Assembly (NCBI RefSeq): GCF_043641665.1
Contig: NC_092183.1
Span: 7,163,501 to 7,227,500, forward strand
Direction of reading: 5' to 3'
Origin: Enoplosus armatus
Taxonomy: Eukaryota; Chordata; Actinopteri; Centrarchiformes; Enoplosidae
Length of the DNA: 64,000 nt
Shown: positions 63,666-64,000 of the stretch, in pieces
Position numbering within the stretch: the first letter of the stretch is position 1
Layout: the number at the start of each line of letters is the position of its first letter
Position numbers and translations under genes: made by a program
Notes under the pieces: generated by a model
Databases searched by the model: none
What the model saw: the letters and a program-made list of their open reading frames with translations, nothing else
What the model was told of the DNA's origin: nothing

Positions 63666-64000
63666 GTGTGAAGGATCATGTATGCACAACACAACACATT
63701 ACTTAAATGACACAAACACACAAAATAGGGCTAGACAATAAACTAAATTAATCATATTATGAATCTCTTATTGACCTAAATTTACTCCTATTGCAATTTT
63801 CAATAAATGTCTATACACTGACAATAACTACAACAACCAATGACAAGTTCAACCAACCAGTCAGCCATTAGCCCAGTATCTTTAACTGGTCATACTGTAA
63901 ATAAAATGGACAAATGTATCAAAAGTGAGAACAAGAGAACAAGAGGAAACACATGCAATGGTGTATAAAACAGTACTGGTTGTTACATGTATGATTGTCA

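Overview
The window looks like nuclear DNA of a spiny-rayed (percomorph-type) teleost fish. It has multi-exon genes with GT-AG introns, long (CA)n, (TC)n and (CTT)n microsatellites, many non-LTR retrotransposon 3' ends of fish type, hAT-like MITEs, and a tandem cluster of C2H2 zinc-finger genes of the kind that expands lineage by lineage in teleosts. No prokaryotic or organellar features are seen.

Layout. Positions 1-8.2 kb hold no recognisable coding exon; they contain microsatellites, dispersed repeats and a promoter-like region near 6.6-7.1 kb with a candidate first exon on the minus strand. Positions 9062-14809 (minus) hold an 11-exon gene whose joined reading frame (362 aa) matches CENATAC/CCDC84, a minor-spliceosome protein. 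From 15.2 to 53.9 kb lies a zinc-finger cluster. Its members share one architecture: a 172-nt exon 1 (57 codons, helical and charged, starting MSSVE/MSSVQ) ends in phase 1 at GATAG|GTGTGT, a short intron follows, and a large exon 2 begins AG|CTCCCACAG, encoding an acidic region with an I/MKEE motif, a basic linker and a C2H2 array. Six members are structurally complete: 18962-20863 (13 fingers), 23060-24401 (7), 27438-28747 minus (7), 31627-32917 (5), 45083-46388 minus (5) and 50100-53893 (8). One exon-2-only member lies at 41189-42096. At least nine broken copies or fragments lie between them.

How the parts relate. The zinc-finger proteins are probably sequence-specific nuclear DNA binders. 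Their target-contact residues differ between paralogues, as in gene families that coevolve with transposable elements; that role is inference. The cluster is itself full of insertions: two solo-LTR candidates, two TIR elements dated against empty paralogous sites, and a family of 5'-truncated RNase H-bearing LINE copies that sit in sense orientation just upstream of exon 1 in four paralogues. A short ETS-type element (CAGCGGAAGT, often as a perfect inverted pair with ACTTCCGCTG) precedes most exon 1 copies and is a candidate shared promoter.

The stretch from 54 to 64 kb has no convincing gene. It holds the probable 3' UTR of the last zinc-finger gene, repeat relics, and one weak candidate first exon near 58.5 kb. 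All calls come from reading the sequence; no database search was run.
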